This document shows positions 6,954-6,955 of a DNA stretch of 6,955 nucleotides, one piece after another (the first letter of the stretch is position 1; the number at the start of each line of letters is the position of its first letter). The stretch covers positions 1 to 6,955 of the forward strand of contig DAOVUK010000165.1 of the NCBI GenBank assembly GCA_030632625.1, written 5' to 3'. Both the position numbers and the translations under genes were made by a program. The DNA comes from Gammaproteobacteria bacterium (lineage in GTDB: Bacteria; Pseudomonadota; Gammaproteobacteria; GRL18). The notes beneath the pieces are model-generated. The model made no database searches, had not been told where the DNA came from, and worked only from the letters and a program-made list of their open reading frames with translations.

Positions 6954-6955
6954 TA

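Overview
The window looks like a chromosomal segment of an AT-rich gammaproteobacterium. The evidence is an Hda-type replication regulator, a DUF2069 membrane protein, WrbA and a long-form YihY lying side by side. From memory this block is conserved in Pseudomonas and related Gammaproteobacteria. No mobile element, tRNA, rRNA or CRISPR array was seen. Genes cover nearly all of the window and no gene-free stretch exceeds 300 bases.

Left part (1-1138, minus strand). A PLP-dependent enzyme of the ACC deaminase/D-cysteine desulfhydrase family is followed, 42 bases downstream, by the first 35 codons of a gene that runs off the left edge. That fragment may be a Crp/Fnr-type regulator. A short AT-rich divergent promoter region (1139-1298) separates this pair from hda.

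Middle part (1299-4398). hda (plus strand) converges on a minus-strand pair, wrbA and a DUF2069 membrane protein. hda and the DUF2069 gene end only 13 bases apart. wrbA is divergent from yihY, and the roughly 150-base gap between them holds a good sigma70-like promoter for yihY and a 15-bp-period direct repeat. YihY has six membrane segments plus a cytoplasmic C-terminal extension that resembles a winged helix.

Right part (4473-6953, plus strand). Three tightly packed genes probably form one operon: an exported TlpA/ResA-like thioredoxin, a second exported thioredoxin-fold protein (SoxW-like) and a TolC-family outer-membrane channel. The second gene appears to start at a TTG with a strong Shine-Dalgarno sequence inside the end of the first. 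The third starts five bases after the second ends. The pairing of periplasmic thiol-redox proteins with an outer-membrane efflux channel is the most unusual arrangement here. The expected inner-membrane partners (adaptor, ABC or RND pump) would lie beyond the right edge and cannot be seen.
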